DNA of 64,000 nt from Chloroflexota bacterium (GTDB taxonomy: Bacteria > Chloroflexota > Limnocylindria > Limnocylindrales > CSP1-4): positions 90,286 to 154,285 of the forward strand of contig JAFMJV010000001.1 of assembly GCA_017853275.1 (NCBI GenBank), given 5' to 3'. The translations under genes and the position numbers were made by a program. Numbering within the stretch: the stretch's first letter is position 1; every line of letters begins with the position of its first letter. Under the pieces are notes generated by a model. The model saw only the letters and a program-made list of their open reading frames with translations. It made no database searches and was not told the origin of the DNA. This document shows positions 1 through 7,711 of this stretch, one piece after another.

Positions 1-474
1 GGGCCAGGTCAGCCGCGCCGCCGGGATGCTCACCCGCCAGCGGAGGGCTCCCGCCCAGGGGACCGCTCCCTCCGTGCGCAGGAGCGCGACGATCCGCCAT
101 CCCCCGGGCGGCGGGTCCGCAAGGACGACCGTCTCCCGCTCCGTGCTCGGGTCCGCTCCCGCCGCGAGGAGCCGGCCGGGGAGGGGGTTCCCCGCCTCCG
201 GAAGGGCGATCACGAGCCAGCCTGCCAGGGAGACCCCGGGCCCCGTCGCGGCGAGCGCGAGCCGGGGCGCGCGCCCCCCGGTGGCGAGGATCTCCGGTGG
301 TGGCCCGGAGACGCCGGGGAGGCTCCCGGTGGGTCCGTGGAGGCGGATCTCGGGCGTGGCCGCCGGTGGTGGCCCGTCTCCGGTGGCGTCCACGGCGCTC
401 CCACCGGCCGCGAGGGCCGGCACGAGGATGACCAGCAGGGCGAGGGCTGCTCGCCCGCCGAGCGGTCCGCTCAT
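1..474 (-). CDS. Secreted protein of unknown function (3' end cut off by the window)
   Basis: Reading leftward from an ATG at 474 the frame stays open to the window edge (158 codons visible). The first residues form a plain signal peptide: an Arg near position 8, a hydrophobic core rich in Leu/Val/Ala (about residues 9-22) and an Ala-Gly-Gly-Ser-Ala type cleavage region. There is no lipobox Cys, so secretion rather than lipidation is expected. The remainder is rich in Pro and Gly with no domain I recognise. Its ATG overlaps the TGA of the metalloprotease upstream (ATGA, 4 nt), so the two are probably translationally coupled and may work together outside the cell. That functional link is inference. 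Confidence 0.6.
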   Translation of the reverse strand, partial: MSGPLGGRAALALLVILVPALAAGGSAVDATGDGPPPAATPEIRLHGPTGSLPGVSGPPPEILATGGRAPRLALAATGPGVSLAGWLVIALPEAGNPLPGRLLAAGADPSTERETVVLADPPPGGWRIVALLRTEGAVPWAGALRWRVSIPAARLTWP

Positions 475-2180
475 CGGCCGTCCTCTCCGCCGAGCGGACA
501 GGGGGCCGCTACGCAGCCGTCCGGACCGCGGACGACGACCCGATCCGAGGTCACCGGCCGGATCCCGTCCTCCGGGTCGCGACGGAGAACGGCCCGGTAC
601 TCGGCCGTGCGGTCCGGGACGAGCGCAAGGCTGTAGCGCCCGGCCGTCGGCTCCTCGCGCATCCAGAAGACGGACCAGCGGGCAGCGGGGTCGTCCAGGG
701 GGCGCCGCTGCAGCTCCACCTGCCGGCCGGCGAGCCGGTTCCCGGCCAGGCGGCCCCAGCGAGCGTCCTCCACGATCCGGAGCGAGGCCCGGAAGGTGAG
801 CGTCCCGGTCCGCGCGTCCGGGACCTCATCCACCGTCAGGGCGAGCTCGGTCTCCGGATCGTTGCAGGTCGAGACGAGGCCGGCTGCGGTCGGCAGGTCG
901 AAGCGCTCCTGGAGGGTGGCGACATCGCACGGCCCGAATGCGTGCATCGCGCTCCCCGGCGCCGGGCGCGCGGGCGTGATGTGCTGCATCACCGTCTCCC
1001 GGACCGGCAGGCTCCAGCCCTCGCTCTCCGGGTGGCCGAGCCCGATGATGTGCCCGAGCTCGTGGAGGATGACGCGCTCGACATCGAAGCAGCCGTCCGA
1101 GGGGTCCACCTGGCACCAGCGGAGGGTCCCCCAGCGGAAGGGGAAGCCGTGGGCGCGGATCCGGATCTGCCAGGTATCCGGCCAGGACCAGGTGGCGCAG
1201 GCGATCCCGTCCGCGCAGGGGCCCGCCGGGAAGATCGTCGTGTAGCGGAAGACCCCGTTCGCCTCCGGGTCGCGCCGGAAGACCGGCGCGCGCGAGCGAC
1301 GGCTCCGCGCGGCGTCCTCGACCGCCGCGTCGATCGCGGTCCGGAGCCAGGCCGGTGCCCCATCCGCAGCCGGCGGGCGGTAGCCGAGCGGCACGCCGGC
1401 GGGCGGCCGGAGCCCGTTCCACTCCGGGACGGGACGGAGCGCGACCACCGGGCTCCCCGGCTCCCCGGGCTCCGGGCCCGCGTCCGGCGCTGCGCCGGGG
1501 TCCGCGATCCCCCCGCCATCGATCGGCTCCGGCCCCCAGCCATCCAGGCAGCCGCTCCCTGCGCACCAGCCCGGGTCGCTCCCGCCCCCCGGGAGCTGGG
1601 CGCTGCGGGGCTCACCGCCGCCGGGGAAGCCTGCGGGGGGAGGCGCGATCCGGGAGAGCACGCCCGGACCGGCCGGATCGACCGACCAGATGCCGAGCTC
1701 GGCACGCGTCCCCGCTTCGACCGCGAGGTACTCGATCCGGGTCCCGCCCCCCGCGGCTCGGACGCCGTGGACGAGGTGGGGGACGGAGACGCCGCCGACC
1801 CGGCAGCGCCGGACCCGATCCAGCAGATGGAGCGTGGTCCCATCCGGGCGGCGCACGCCCACGAGGGAGCGCCCCCGGGGGAGGGAGGCGGTGAAGGCAT
1901 CCGGACCGACCCGGACCGTCCGGCTCCCGAGCCGGAAGGAGTAGCCGAGGAGGACGCCGTTCCGGTCCAGCCGCTCGGACCAGGGAAGGGCCGCGGGGTC
2001 GACCGGCCGGGGCTGCTCGATGCGACCGGCGCATGGGGGGACCGCCTCCAGCGGCCCGGGCGGACGCGCAGCGCCGGGTGCCGATGCCACGAACGACAGC
2101 ACGGCGAGGAGGGCCGCCGGGACGGCGCGCCGAGGGATGGGGAAGGTGCGCGGGGTGATGGATCGTCTCGCTCCGGGCAT
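471..2180 (-). CDS. Secreted matrixin-like zinc metalloprotease
   Basis: A 569-residue protein. The start is the ATG at 2180, preceded by GGAGGA ten bases upstream; an in-frame GTG further out (2291) would run into the cobalamin riboswitch and is rejected. Residues about 18-35 make a signal peptide. The zinc site HELGHIIGLGH begins near residue 373 and is followed by a downstream Met-turn-like VMQ, the metzincin/matrixin (M10) pattern HExxHxxGxxH. Regions on either side are Pro/Gly/Arg-rich; the C-terminal about 130 residues look like a beta-rich domain. Expected role: calcium- or zinc-dependent extracellular proteolysis, substrate unknown. The stop overlaps the start of the next secreted gene, suggesting one transcript. 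Confidence 0.75.
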   Translation of the reverse strand: MPGARRSITPRTFPIPRRAVPAALLAVLSFVASAPGAARPPGPLEAVPPCAGRIEQPRPVDPAALPWSERLDRNGVLLGYSFRLGSRTVRVGPDAFTASLPRGRSLVGVRRPDGTTLHLLDRVRRCRVGGVSVPHLVHGVRAAGGGTRIEYLAVEAGTRAELGIWSVDPAGPGVLSRIAPPPAGFPGGGEPRSAQLPGGGSDPGWCAGSGCLDGWGPEPIDGGGIADPGAAPDAGPEPGEPGSPVVALRPVPEWNGLRPPAGVPLGYRPPAADGAPAWLRTAIDAAVEDAARSRRSRAPVFRRDPEANGVFRYTTIFPAGPCADGIACATWSWPDTWQIRIRAHGFPFRWGTLRWCQVDPSDGCFDVERVILHELGHIIGLGHPESEGWSLPVRETVMQHITPARPAPGSAMHAFGPCDVATLQERFDLPTAAGLVSTCNDPETELALTVDEVPDARTGTLTFRASLRIVEDARWGRLAGNRLAGRQVELQRRPLDDPAARWSVFWMREEPTAGRYSLALVPDRTAEYRAVLRRDPEDGIRPVTSDRVVVRGPDGCVAAPCPLGGEDGR

Positions 2181-2270
2181 CCGGGTGCGCTCCTCCGGCG
2201 GGAGGGCGGCGGGGTCGATGGCGGTCTGCCGATGGTGGCCGGAGCGACTCTCCGGGGACTTCCCGGGTGG

Positions 2271-2276
2271 TAGACT
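2271..2276 (+). promoter_or_regulatory. Putative -10 box of the cobalamin-uptake operon
   Basis: TAGACT lies about 7 bases before the likely 5' end of the cobalamin riboswitch and matches the TAnnnT boxes found before other genes in the window. No convincing -35 is visible. Confidence 0.5.
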
Positions 2277-2282
2277 CGTGTG

Positions 2283-2402
2283 GACAACCACAGACAGGAC
2301 TCGGGATCCCGCGAAGCCGGTGTGAATCCGGCACAGTGCCGCTACGGTGACCCATCCTCCGGGATGGGAAGTCCGGTCGCCGGGCCCGGGTCGTGCCGCA
2401 AC
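2283..2402 (+). promoter_or_regulatory. Cobalamin (B12) riboswitch
   Basis: The segment contains the conserved core of adenosylcobalamin riboswitches: GAAGCCGGTGTGAATCCGGC (2313-2332), followed by CAGTGCCGCTACGGTGA and then GGGAAGTCCGGTCGCC (from about 2366). The paired GCCGG/CCGGC arms flanking TGTGAAT are the P5 helix. It ends about 25 bases before the start of btuF, the usual arrangement for translational or terminator control of B12 uptake. High B12 should switch the operon off. End points are approximate. Confidence 0.9.
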
Positions 2403-2425
2403 CTTCGAGCGAAAGGGAGTGCACC

Positions 2426-3487
2426 ATGACCCGCATCCGTCTCCGTCCGACCCCGTCCGCCCAGAGCGTGCCGGGGTCGCATCATCTCCGCCGGAGCCTC
2501 CTCGTGGGGCTCCTCGCGGTCGCCGCGATCGCCCCGGCCGCCGTCGCCCAGGAGAGCGAGGTCATCGAGTCCCCGGTCCCCGGCGCGGTCGCGGCGCCGG
2601 TCTACCCGGTCACGTTCATCGACGACGAGGGGACGACGGTCGTCATCCCCGCCTTCCCGGAGCGCCTCATCAGCCTCTCGCCCGCGATCACCGAATCGGT
2701 CTTCGCGCTCGGCGCCGGGGACCGGCTCGTGGGCGGGACGGACTACGACGACTTCCCCGCCGCCGCCGTCGAGCTGCCGGATGTGGCGACCTTCTCCGGC
2801 GTCCTCATGGAGCAGGTCGTCGCCCAGCAGCCGGACCTCATCCTCGCCGCAGGGAACGGCTTCACGCCGGCGGACGACATCGCCCGGCTGCGCGAGCTCG
2901 GCTTCAACGTCGCCGTCTTCTACGCCGAGACCCACGAAGAGGTCCTCGGGGCGCTCCGCCGCCTCGGCGTGGCGATCGGAGCCTCGCAGGAGGCCTACCT
3001 CCTCACCGACCGGATCGCGGCGGACCTGGACCGGGTCGCGGATGCCCTGACCATGGTCACCACCCGCCCGCGGACCTTCTACCAGATCGGCTCGGAGCCC
3101 GAGATCTACGCTCCCGCTCCGGGATCGTTCCTCGCCGACCTCATCGACCTCGCGGGTGGCGACCCGATCGTGACCGAGGACCCCGCGGTCTACTCGATCT
3201 CCGAGGAGCGGATCCTCGCGGCCGACCCCGAGGTGATCATCGTGGCCGACGCCGTCTGGGGTGTCTGCCCCGCCGACGTCGCCGCGCGTCCCGGCTGGGG
3301 TGGCCTGAGCGCCGTCGTGAACGGTGCGGTCCGCCCGGTGGATGACACGACGATCACCCGGCCCGGGCCGCGGATCGCGGAGGGCTTCGCGCAGCTCGCC
3401 CGCGCGATCCACCCCGACCTTGCCATCTCCGGCTTCCGGCCCGACCCGGTGCTGTGTGCCACGGCGGGCACCGTGCGGGCCGGGTGA
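2426..3487 (+). CDS. btuF: Cobalamin ABC transporter, substrate-binding protein
   Basis: A 353-residue extracellular binding protein of the BtuF/FhuD fold (PF01497). The ATG at 2426 follows AAGGGAG with 6-8 bases spacing. Residues about 22-45 form a signal peptide ending in Ala-Val-Ala-Gln with no lipobox Cys, unusual for a monoderm-type solute-binding protein. After it come the family signatures: PERLISLSPAITESVFALGA, GGTDYDDFP, QQPDLILA and GFNVAVFYAETHEE. The B12 riboswitch immediately upstream makes corrinoid the best-supported ligand; without it, siderophore or heme would be open. First gene of btuF-btuC-btuD, coupled to btuC by a GTGA overlap. Confidence 0.88.
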   Translation: MTRIRLRPTPSAQSVPGSHHLRRSLLVGLLAVAAIAPAAVAQESEVIESPVPGAVAAPVYPVTFIDDEGTTVVIPAFPERLISLSPAITESVFALGAGDRLVGGTDYDDFPAAAVELPDVATFSGVLMEQVVAQQPDLILAAGNGFTPADDIARLRELGFNVAVFYAETHEEVLGALRRLGVAIGASQEAYLLTDRIAADLDRVADALTMVTTRPRTFYQIGSEPEIYAPAPGSFLADLIDLAGGDPIVTEDPAVYSISEERILAADPEVIIVADAVWGVCPADVAARPGWGGLSAVVNGAVRPVDDTTITRPGPRIAEGFAQLARAIHPDLAISGFRPDPVLCATAGTVRAG

Positions 3488-4563
3488 GCACGACCGCGAT
3501 CGGCGCGGCGGGCGCAGCGAAGGTGGCTCGCCGCGCCCAGCACCGGAACCGCCCGCTCCTCCTGGGAGCGGGCGGCCTCGTCCTCCTGCTCGTCGCGGTC
3601 GCGGTGGGGATCGTCTTCGGCAACGTCCCGCTTCCGCTCGCGGATTCGGTCGCGATCATCGCCCATCGGGTCCTCGGGCTCGAGGTGCTTGCGACGTGGC
3701 CCGCCTCCACCGAGGCGATCGTCATGGAGCTGCGCCTGCCGCGCGTCCTCACGGCGCTCGTCGTGGGGACCGGGCTCGCGGTCGCCGGTGCCACCTTCCA
3801 GGGGATCCTGCGCAACCCGCTCGCCGACCCCTACGTGCTCGGTACGGCGAGCGGGGCCGCGCTCGGGGCTGCGATCGGGATCCTCATCCCCGTCCAGGTC
3901 GCGATCGTCGGCTTCGGCCTCGCGAACATCCTCGCCTTCGCGGGAGCGCTCCTCGCCGTCGCGGTCGTCTACCGCGTGGCCGGGGGTGCCGGCCCCGGCG
4001 CGATGACCACGATCCTGCTCACCGGCTACGCGGTCGGCTCGCTCCTCGCCGCCGGCCTCGCGATCGCGATGGTCCTCGCCGGCAACAACCTGCGCCAGAT
4101 CTTCTTCTACCTCCTCGGGAGCCTCGCGGATGCCTCGTGGGCGCAGCTCCTCATCGGCGGTCCGGTCATCCTCATCGGCTCGCTCCTCATCCTCCTCCGC
4201 GGGCGCGCCCTCAACGGGCTCCTCCTCGGCGATGAGGCGGCGCACCACCTGGGGATGGATGTCCGGCGCGAGCGGGCGATCCTCCTGGCGCTCGCGACGC
4301 TCGTCACGGCCGGTGCGGTCGCGCTCGCCGGGCTGATCGGGTTCGTGGGCCTGGTGGTGCCCCACATCGTCCGGCTCCTCGTGGGCCCGAATGCCCGGCT
4401 CGTCCTGCCGCTCTCCGCGATCTATGGAGCCGCCTTCCTCATCGCGGCGGACCTCGTGGCGCGCATCCCCGGCGAGCTCCCGGTGGGCGTGATGACCGCG
4501 CTCGCCGGCGCCCCGCTCTTCATCCTCCTCCTCCGGCGCGCACGCGGCGGGTACGCGCTGTGA
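3484..4563 (+). CDS. btuC: Cobalamin ABC transporter, FecCD-family permease
   Basis: A 359-residue integral membrane protein starting at GTG 3484, which overlaps the btuF stop (GTGA). It has roughly ten hydrophobic segments and the FecCD signatures: RLPRVLTALVVGTGLAVAGA near residue 80, the loop GILRNPLADPYVLG, and a C-terminal RIPGELPVGVMTALAGAPLF. As a homodimer with two BtuD subunits it would carry corrinoid delivered by BtuF across the cytoplasmic membrane. Length and motifs are normal for the family. Controlled with btuF by the riboswitch. Confidence 0.9.
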   Translation: MSTTAIGAAGAAKVARRAQHRNRPLLLGAGGLVLLLVAVAVGIVFGNVPLPLADSVAIIAHRVLGLEVLATWPASTEAIVMELRLPRVLTALVVGTGLAVAGATFQGILRNPLADPYVLGTASGAALGAAIGILIPVQVAIVGFGLANILAFAGALLAVAVVYRVAGGAGPGAMTTILLTGYAVGSLLAAGLAIAMVLAGNNLRQIFFYLLGSLADASWAQLLIGGPVILIGSLLILLRGRALNGLLLGDEAAHHLGMDVRRERAILLALATLVTAGAVALAGLIGFVGLVVPHIVRLLVGPNARLVLPLSAIYGAAFLIAADLVARIPGELPVGVMTALAGAPLFILLLRRARGGYAL

Positions 4564-5333
4564 GCGGCGTCGCGGTCCGGACCGACGGCCTCGTCCTCGA
4601 GCACGGGACGCGACGCGTCCTGGACGGCGTCTCCATCGCGATCGGCGCGGGGGAGCGGGTCGCCCTCGTCGGTCCGAACGGTGCCGGGAAGACCTCCGTC
4701 CTGCGTTGCCTGACCGGCCTCGCGACCCCGACCGCGGGGTCGGTCGAGGTCGATGGCTCCCCCCTTCCGCGGATCCCTCGCGAGCGGCTGGCGCGCCTCA
4801 TGGCCGTCGTGCCCGCCGAGGTGACGATCCCCTTCGCGATGCGCGTGGAGGAGCTCGTCGCGATCGGCCGGATCCCCCACGAGCACCGTCTCTCCGGGCT
4901 GCGTCCCGCGGACCACGCTGCGATCGAGCGGGCGATCGAGCGGGCGGGGATCGGGCACCTGCGGGGGCGCGATGTGCGGACCCTCTCGCTCGGTGAGCGC
5001 CAGCTCGTCCTCATCGCCACGGCGCTCGCCCAGGAGGGCCGGCTCCTCCTGCTGGACGAGCCGACCGTCCACCTCGACCTCCGCCACCAGGTCGGCGTCC
5101 TCCGGCTGCTCGCCGACCTCTCGGAGCAGGACGGGCTCACGGTGATCGCCGTCCTCCACGATCTCGCGCTCGTGGCCGAGCTCTTCCCGCGGGTCGTCCT
5201 CCTCGACCACGGACGGGTGATCGCGGATGGGACCCCGGCCGATGCCCTCGGGGCCGATCGGCTCCATTCCGTCTACGGCGTCGACCCGCGCTACCTGCCG
5301 CGGATCGCCGACCCCGTCTCCCTGGCCGGATGA
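4560..5333 (+). CDS. btuD: Cobalamin ABC transporter, ATP-binding protein
   Basis: A 257-residue ABC ATPase starting at GTG 4560 and overlapping the btuC stop. Walker A is GPNGAGKT (residues 38-45); the ABC signature is LSLGERQ, a normal variant of LSGGQ; Walker B is LLLLDEPT with the D-loop Leu-Asp close behind, and a switch His sits in AVLHDLALVAE. It energises BtuC. Its own stop overlaps the start of the YbaK-like gene, so all four genes are one transcription unit. Confidence 0.9.
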   Translation: MSGVAVRTDGLVLEHGTRRVLDGVSIAIGAGERVALVGPNGAGKTSVLRCLTGLATPTAGSVEVDGSPLPRIPRERLARLMAVVPAEVTIPFAMRVEELVAIGRIPHEHRLSGLRPADHAAIERAIERAGIGHLRGRDVRTLSLGERQLVLIATALAQEGRLLLLDEPTVHLDLRHQVGVLRLLADLSEQDGLTVIAVLHDLALVAELFPRVVLLDHGRVIADGTPADALGADRLHSVYGVDPRYLPRIADPVSLAG

Positions 5334-5836
5334 GCGATCCCGTCCGCGACCGTCTCGCCGCGCTCCTGGCGCCCCTCGGCGAGGGCTGGGAGATCCTCCC
5401 CTGCGACCCGGAGCTCGCGGATACCGCCGCCTTCTGCGCCGCCTACGGGGTGGCGCCGGAGGATGCCGCGAACACGCTCCTCGTGGCGGGACGGGCGGAC
5501 CCGCCGCCGTTGGCCGCGTGCCTCGTCCTTGCCACGACGCGCCTCGATGTGAACCGGGCCGTACGCGACCGCCTGGGGACGCGGAAGGCCTCCTTCGCCC
5601 CGCCCGAGCTGACGCGCGCGCTCACCGGGATGGAGCTCGGCGGGGTCACCGTCCTCGGCCTGCCGGCCGGCCTGCCGCTCTGGATCGACGCCGCGGTCAT
5701 GGGCCGCGAGCGCGTCATCATCGGCGGGGGATCGCGCAGCTGGAAGGTCCGTCTCCCGCCGGCGCTCCTGCTCCGGATCGAGGGCGCGGAGGTCGTCGAG
5801 GGGCTGGCGAACGTGTCTCCGCCCCGGGAGCCCTAG
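5330..5836 (+). CDS. YbaK/ProX-like aminoacyl-tRNA deacylase domain protein
   Basis: A 168-residue single-domain protein of the YbaK/EbsC fold, starting at ATG 5330 inside the btuD stop (ATGA). Visible family features are RLGTRKASFAPPELTRALTGM, GGVTVLGLP and the Gly-rich stretch RVIIGGGSRSWKV. YbaK-type enzymes hydrolyse mischarged tRNAs. The Lys that usually follows the first strand appears here as Asn (AANTLLVAG), so activity needs testing. Why it sits in a B12-uptake operon is unclear. Its TAG stop shares the tetranucleotide CTAG (5833-5836) with the stop of the opposing sulfatase-like gene. Confidence 0.72.
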   Translation: MSDPVRDRLAALLAPLGEGWEILPCDPELADTAAFCAAYGVAPEDAANTLLVAGRADPPPLAACLVLATTRLDVNRAVRDRLGTRKASFAPPELTRALTGMELGGVTVLGLPAGLPLWIDAAVMGRERVIIGGGSRSWKVRLPPALLLRIEGAEVVEGLANVSPPREP

Positions 5837-7302
5837 CCCGCGGGTGAGGGGAAGGGCCGGGTCGCGTCGATCGCGTCGAGCCGCTCGGTGATCTCGTCCT
5901 GGTCGTAGGGGTGGGATCCGTCGCGCGAGCGGAAGGTCCGGTCGGGAAGGAGGCCGAGCTCGGTCCCGAAGGCGCGGTCGAAGACGAGACGGAAGATGTT
6001 CACCGGCGTCATCCGCTCCCCCACGACGGGCTCGCCGGGGGTCGGGAGGTGGATCGCGAGGAGCGTCCCGAACTTGATGAGCAGCTCCTCGTCCGTCGCG
6101 CCACGCCAGTCGAAGGCACCCATCTCGTCCTCGAGGCGCTTCGGATACGGACCCTCATCCGCGGCCACGATGACGATCGGACGCTCGGCCGCGGGGACCG
6201 CGAGCAGACGGTCGAGGAAGCCGGTCAGCTGCGTCTCCGTGAAGCGGAGCTGATCCTCGTACTGCTCGGGCCCGGGCCGCTTCCGTTCCTCCTCCGTGGG
6301 ATAGGCCCCGTCCGCGCGGAAGACGTAGGGCGGGTGGGGGAGGAGGAGGTGGGCGAAGATGAAGCGCGGCCGCGCCGCGCGCTCCGTGCGCAGGTCCTCC
6401 AGGGTCGCGAGCTGGTGGAGCGCCGTCTCGCGGTGCTGCCGGTCGTTGTGGAAGATCTCGGTCTCGAGGACCGTCTCCGTGAGGGCGAGGATCGTCGTCT
6501 CCTGGAAGAGGCGCTCGAAGTCGGGCTGGGTCGTCGCTCCCTCGACGCGGTCGGCGATCGCGCTGCTCGCGGTGGGCAGGAACCACGACCCGAGCTGGAT
6601 CAGCTCGTAGCCGCGCTCGCGGAGGCGGCGGCCGACCGCGTGGTCACGGATCGCATCCACGAGCGGCGATTCGTCCGAGGACTGCGGGCCCATCCGCTCC
6701 ACGATCGGATCCAGGTAGTCCATGCCCAGCAGCGAGGCGAGGGCGAGGGTCGTCCGGTCGTAGTTCGCCCGGGCATCCGCTGCCACCGCGAAGCCCCGCT
6801 CCGCGAGGAGCCCGGGGAGGCGCGGCTCGATCCCGCCGAGCGTGGCGAGCGACCGGGTGGAGCCGTGCCGGTCGAGGACGAGCAGCCAGATATCCCGGTC
6901 GCCCGCCACCGGTGCCGGGCGGTCCGCGAGCGGGGGCGGGGAGCGGAAGAGGAGCTCCATGCTCCGCGGGCCCACGTTGATAAGGGCCAGCGCCACGAGG
7001 ATCGCGGCCACGATGTCCAGCCCGCGCGTGATCGCGTCGATCCGTCCGCGGCCCGCCCGCCACGCGACGAGGAGCGCGACGAGGACGAGGAGGGCGCCCC
7101 CGCCGAGGACCGCCGGCTCCGGCGGGATCCCCGCGGGCAGGAGCGCGACCGCGTGCCCGTAGCCGAGCCCCACGAGGAGGAGGGCGCTTGCCGGGAGCGC
7201 GCCACGCCGGCGGTCGCGGAAGACGAGCGCGCACAGGGCGCTCACCCCGAGCGCCACGAGGAGGGCCCGCACGAGCACCGGGGCGACGTCCCGTGGCGTC
7301 AC
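5833..7302 (-). CDS. Membrane-anchored sulfatase/alkaline-phosphatase-fold protein (start uncertain)
   Basis: At least 489 residues. The N-terminal part holds four or five membrane segments (to about residue 115), followed by an extracellular sulfatase-like domain: DIWLLVLDRHGST, RANYDRTTLALASLLGMDYL, FAHLLLPHPPYVF and VIVAADEGPYP. It resembles LTA-synthase/phosphoglycerol-transferase-like enzymes acting on surface glycans or lipids; the exact reaction is unknown. The nearest canonical start is the GTG at 7302, but the same frame upstream encodes another good membrane segment (AIHPLLLATWLVLFLFGANL) up to an in-frame TGA at 7420-7422 with no ATG, GTG or TTG between. The true start may be an ATC at 7395 behind AGGAG, or a frameshift is present. 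Diverges from the small DPGSGS gene. Confidence 0.78.
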   Translation of the reverse strand: MTPRDVAPVLVRALLVALGVSALCALVFRDRRRGALPASALLLVGLGYGHAVALLPAGIPPEPAVLGGGALLVLVALLVAWRAGRGRIDAITRGLDIVAAILVALALINVGPRSMELLFRSPPPLADRPAPVAGDRDIWLLVLDRHGSTRSLATLGGIEPRLPGLLAERGFAVAADARANYDRTTLALASLLGMDYLDPIVERMGPQSSDESPLVDAIRDHAVGRRLRERGYELIQLGSWFLPTASSAIADRVEGATTQPDFERLFQETTILALTETVLETEIFHNDRQHRETALHQLATLEDLRTERAARPRFIFAHLLLPHPPYVFRADGAYPTEEERKRPGPEQYEDQLRFTETQLTGFLDRLLAVPAAERPIVIVAADEGPYPKRLEDEMGAFDWRGATDEELLIKFGTLLAIHLPTPGEPVVGERMTPVNIFRLVFDRAFGTELGLLPDRTFRSRDGSHPYDQDEITERLDAIDATRPFPSPAG

Positions 7303-7506
7303 CTCGGCGAGGTTCGCCCCGAAGAGGAAGAGGACGAGCCATGTCGCGAGAAGGAGCGGATGGATGGCGGGTGGGCGTCGGCCGGAGGCGGCGATCGTCG
7401 GGGGCTCCTGGTGCTCGGATCACGGGCGCGACGGGCCCCGGGGACCCGCGCAGCACGCGCATCGTAGACGGTCGGTGCCCGCCAGCGTTCCCCTGCGCGG
7501 CGGCGC

Positions 7507-7512
7507 TATCCT
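7507..7512 (+). promoter_or_regulatory. Putative -10 box for a leaderless transcript
   Basis: TATCCT ends 7 bases before the ATG at 7520, so transcription would begin at or next to the start codon. Confidence 0.45.
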
Positions 7513-7519
7513 CCCTCCC

Positions 7520-7711
7520 ATGGATCTCGTCTTCGCCTATCTCGACCCGGGCTCGGGGAGCATCATCATCCAGGCCGTGATCGCCGGGATCGTCGCGCTC
7601 CCCATCCTCTTCCGCAACCGGATCTCCGCGGTCGTGCGCACCCTGCGCGGCGGGCGCGCCGCCACCCCGCCGCCGCCCTCGGCGCCGCCGACGGACGACC
7701 GCCCCCGTTGA
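7520..7711 (+). CDS. Small membrane protein with YLDPGSGS motif
   Basis: A 63-residue protein: a short N-terminus, the motif YLDPGSGSIIIQ (residues 7-18), one hydrophobic helix (about 14-32) and a basic then Pro-rich tail. Short proteins with a D-P-G-(S/T)-G-S motif before one helix recur in bacteria, often close to surface-glycan genes; their function is not established. There is no Shine-Dalgarno sequence, and a TATCCT box 7 bases upstream suggests leaderless translation. Its stop overlaps the TTG start of the methyltransferase, and the sulfatase-like gene diverges from it, pointing to a shared envelope role. Confidence 0.7.
   Translation: MDLVFAYLDPGSGSIIIQAVIAGIVALPILFRNRISAVVRTLRGGRAATPPPPSAPPTDDRPR

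Noticed and set aside
2181-2291. Earlier start (GTG 2291) for the matrixin-like gene
   Set aside because: It would place coding sequence over the riboswitch start and removes the obvious signal peptide position; ATG 2180 has a strong ribosome-binding site.
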